From Nemophila menziesii (taxonomy: Eukaryota > Streptophyta > Magnoliopsida > Boraginales > Hydrophyllaceae): DNA of 64,000 nt. Where the stretch lies: the NCBI GenBank assembly GCA_029959085.1, contig JARWIR010000031.1, positions 8,370,001 to 8,434,000 of the forward strand, given 5' to 3'. Each line of letters starts with the position of its first letter. The first letter of the stretch is position 1. The notes beneath the pieces are model-generated. The model did no database searches and was not told where the DNA came from. It saw nothing but the letters and a program-made list of their open reading frames with translations. The position numbers and the translations under genes were made by a program. Shown piece after piece: positions 61,094-64,000 of this stretch.

Positions 61094-61640
61094 CAATCCA
61101 CGTCAAATATGCCAATAAAATGGGCATCCCCTATGTGTGTGGTGATTTTCACACCCAAGGGAGAAACTCCCCACAAAATTGTATGGATCATTCCAAGTAG
61201 TAGAGTAAAACTTTTATCATCTCCATATGGATTATAAAACTTATATTGTGTGTTTAATGAAGTTGAATAGAATGTAGTATAATAATATAATATATATTGG
61301 ATTTTGTTTCGATAATGAATAATTAAAAAGAATGAAATTCAAATACATGGACTAAAATAGAGAGGAAACTAGCCCAAGATGATCCAATTCACCAAAGAAC
61401 TATAAGTTAGGCTAAAGAGAATAAGATGATGTTTACTATTCACATTAACTGGGAATCTCGATTCAACCTAAGCTTCTGATTAATTCAAATAAGAGCGATG
61501 TTCACTATTCACATCAATTGTGACTCTAGAAGGCACCTAACCTCTCCCGTCATCACTTTAAAGTTGGCAGCTTATACGAAATGAATGTACTCAAAATTAA
61601 TAGGGTAGGACTTTTATCCTATATTGCATTGTCCAATATT
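61094..61640 (+). repeat. Macro-unit 7, module B with internal deletion
   Basis: Opening block ATCCACGTCAAATATGCC and CACCCAAGGGAGAAACTCC. It matches other B modules to GGCACCTAACCTCTCCCGTC (61550), where it jumps to ATCACTTTAAAGTTGGCAGC. About 600 bases are missing, including the leader-like stretch and most of the conserved frame. Confidence 0.8.
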
Positions 61641-63150
61641 CACATCATAACCATTAATTATATTGATAAAACACGTGTCATAGATAAATTAGATAGTTAC
61701 TATAATTAGTTTTTAATTGACATAAACATGGGGTATATCTCATAATACGGTTGGTATTGAACGATCCCATATTAGATAAAAGTATTTTACAAATTAATAT
61801 AGAGTAATATAGTATAAGTTTTAAATAACATAGGACACACACACAAATTTTTGAATAATATATGGTCATATAATGCAATCAAATCAAAATATATTTCATG
61901 CCTCCAACTCCCTTGTCCCCAAAAAGAATTGCATGCCTACTCCTTTATGTTTAATTATGTATTTCTATATTGTAATTAATAGGGAGATAGATGGATAAAG
62001 TATACATGTAGTGTTGGCCCTGATTTTTAAAGTATGTGATGTTGAAGAAGGTAACATTATTGCAATTTAGGGAGCTGAACTCAAAATAAAAGAAAGTCAA
62101 CAACACTATGGAAACTATTTTAATTAAATTAATTCTACAAAAAAGTTTATAACTTTAATCCTTGATTGTTGGTGTAGTGAGCACAAAACGAAAGGTGTCA
62201 ATTAATAACAAACCATCTTATTAATTGTTACAAGATTGTGAAATTATGTCCGACATGCTTTAAATTCAGGTTCGTAAATTATTGTTAATAATATTATGGT
62301 TGTATGAAAAACGATGATTATTACTGAACGAATGAATTGTAAGTGCTCCAAAAAGGTTTTCTACAAAATTCCAATTCAATAATTTAGTTTGTGAATCGAT
62401 TCGTTAGTTGTTTCTCACGTTCTATTTAATTTTTTTTATTCAATACCATTTAGAAAATCATAACTACTAAAATATATTTTTAAGAGAGATACATAATATA
62501 TTAACCAACCTAAAAAAAAAATTACTTACACAATCAAAGAATATAAATATATAAATCTATTTTTTATATATACATAGGTTTGATAAATGTATTTTTATTT
62601 TTATATAATAAATTAATGAAATACTAATATATAAACGGTGATTGTTACAGAAAGAAGGAATTGTAAGTGCTCCAAAAAGGGATTCTACAAGATGGTGAAG
62701 GATTTGATATCCTTGTATGCATGCTAAAAAAAATTAATTCTCTTGATTTTAGTGTGTAAAAGATTGACACCATATTAAAATAGTTGTAACTGAAATGAAT
62801 ATCACAAAAATATACACCCTACACGCAACATAACTACAATTAAAATGTGCGAAGAAATCATTGAGAATGCACATGAATTTCTAAGTCCAAGTCACCATTA
62901 TTTTGGTATTTAGATGTTCGATTAAGTATTCAATATATTAGGGTAGAGACAAAAAATGCCATTAGAACATATAGAACAAGGTTTATCAGGTCGATGAAGA
63001 CATTTTGAAATGTCCAAACAACACTGATAGACAATAGTGATGTCTGGATAAGAAAAAGAATGATCTTCCAAGATAAATAAATATAAATTAGTAATACATA
63101 AGAGATATATTCCTTTTAGACACTTGACAATTATAGCAAAAAAATATTAC
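61641..63150 (+). repeat. Macro-unit 7, module C with inserted E fragment
   Basis: Module C (TAGTGTTGGCCCTGA, CAAGATTGTGAAATTATGTC) is interrupted at about 62370-62632 by a module D/E fragment (TTCGTTAGTTGTTTCTCACG, ATTCAATACCATTTAG, ATAATAAATTAATGAAATAC). After it, C resumes by repeating GAATTGTAAGTGCTCCAAAA, already present at 62332. C then continues to GATGTCTGGATAAGAAAAAG and AAGAGATATATTCC. The reverse frame at 61678-61878 is not conserved. Confidence 0.75.
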
Positions 63151-64000
63151 TCGTAAGCGCTCGAGAACCATTTAATGATGATAAATGTGACTACACTTAA
63201 TGCAACACATATAGTTTGGTGGCTTATTAACATATGAGATAATTTTAAACATCACGTTACACGTAAAATGCATTGTAGACCGAAAATAAATTTTATTCAG
63301 AAGGTGATCATAAATAATATTGTCTCGTCGATTTTGAACTCAGATGTATTATTAGACCGATACAAGTACATATATTTTTTGTTATTTTCATATACATTGT
63401 GTAATTAACCTCATCCTAAAATACCTAAATTTATTGTCACAAATAATCACATAATTAAGATTTGTTTTTCTTGGTTATAAGCTTGTAAGCATTCATGAAT
63501 ATGATACAATTAAACCAACAACTATTAGTTATGGCAGAAATAATCTCTTAGCGTGTAATAAAACTTAATATTTAGGAATCGTTTATTTTATTTTATTTTC
63601 AATAGACGTATAGATGTGTATAATAACTTTTTCAATCTTTTCGCCCATATTTTCATCCTTATATATGACTATTTCCGATTTATGTACGTATTAAAATAAT
63701 TTGTCAAAGTCTATACATGATATAGAAAAATTAGTCATATTTTGTACATGATTAAAAAGTATCATGTTTATAGATTTAAAATACACCAATAAGTCTACAA
63801 ATTCTATAAAGATTTTGAAATACATAAAAATCTTATTGAATTTCAAATGAATATACCATAATAGTTACTGCAAATATGAATCAAATATTTACATTCTTAT
63901 TTAGTAACAGTTTAATGAAAGTTGATTCAGATCTGATACACATGTTTGTCTACGATATGATAAAATATGTAAAGTTACATGTACTTTCTGTAAAACTTAA
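63151..64000 (+). repeat. Macro-unit 7, module D1, running off the window
   Basis: CTACACTTAATGCAACACAT, AGAAGGTGATCATAAATAAT, TAGGAATCGTTTATTTTATT, ACATGTACTTTC at the edge. It matches 44941-45725 closely. No gene was seen. Confidence 0.75.

Overview
The window looks like nuclear DNA of a flowering plant, probably a eudicot. It is strongly AT-rich and holds no intact protein gene, but it carries plant-type Helitrons (5' TC, 3' hairpin plus CTAG, inserted between A and T). I cannot name the species. I found no rRNA, tRNA, CRISPR, bacterial or organellar gene. The short open frames are translations of repeats, apart from a decayed frame conserved in one repeat module and gene-like debris inside one Helitron.

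Almost everything belongs to one giant, degraded tandem repeat. By eye a full unit reads: module B (about 1.25 kb, opening with a block that contains AAAGATGCCAAAAA and CACCCAAGAGAGTAACTCC), module C (about 1 kb), D1/E1 (AT-rich), F2, D2/E2, F1 (with a decayed Helitron 3' end), optional module G, a tail with a small hairpin, module H, and array A (about 1.5 kb of degenerate CCTTAA hexamers, always C-rich on the + strand). Unit starts lie near 921, 10901, 18207, 25906, 35776, 42691 and 61094, with a truncated start at 53752. A full unit would be about 10 kb. Most copies are deletion derivatives of 7-8 kb with module-to-module jumps.

Unit 1 (921-10900) has modules B and C, then a roughly 3.2 kb internal inversion (3259-6466) ending at a near-perfect palindrome, then a local duplication of H plus array. 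Unit 2 (10901-18206) carries module G and an isolated G-rich tract. Unit 3 (18207-25905) lacks C and holds a perfect 88-bp tandem duplication. Unit 4 (25906-35775) is rearranged and carries a 1.84 kb minus-strand Helitron (29444-31284) whose interior is itself a CCTTAA array. Unit 5 (35776-42690) is compact. Unit 6 (42691-47783) is interrupted by a 5.94 kb plus-strand Helitron (47784-53727) with gene-fragment cargo. A partial unit follows (53752-61093), then the start of unit 7 (61094-64000).

The most interesting biology is the link between Helitrons and the satellite. Two younger Helitrons of one family sit in the array, an older Helitron-like 3' end is embedded in the unit, and one Helitron carries a version of the unit's own hexamer array, including a non-hexamer landmark. 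This fits a Helitron-seeded or Helitron-captured macrosatellite. All module boundaries and similarities were judged by eye and are approximate to tens of bases.
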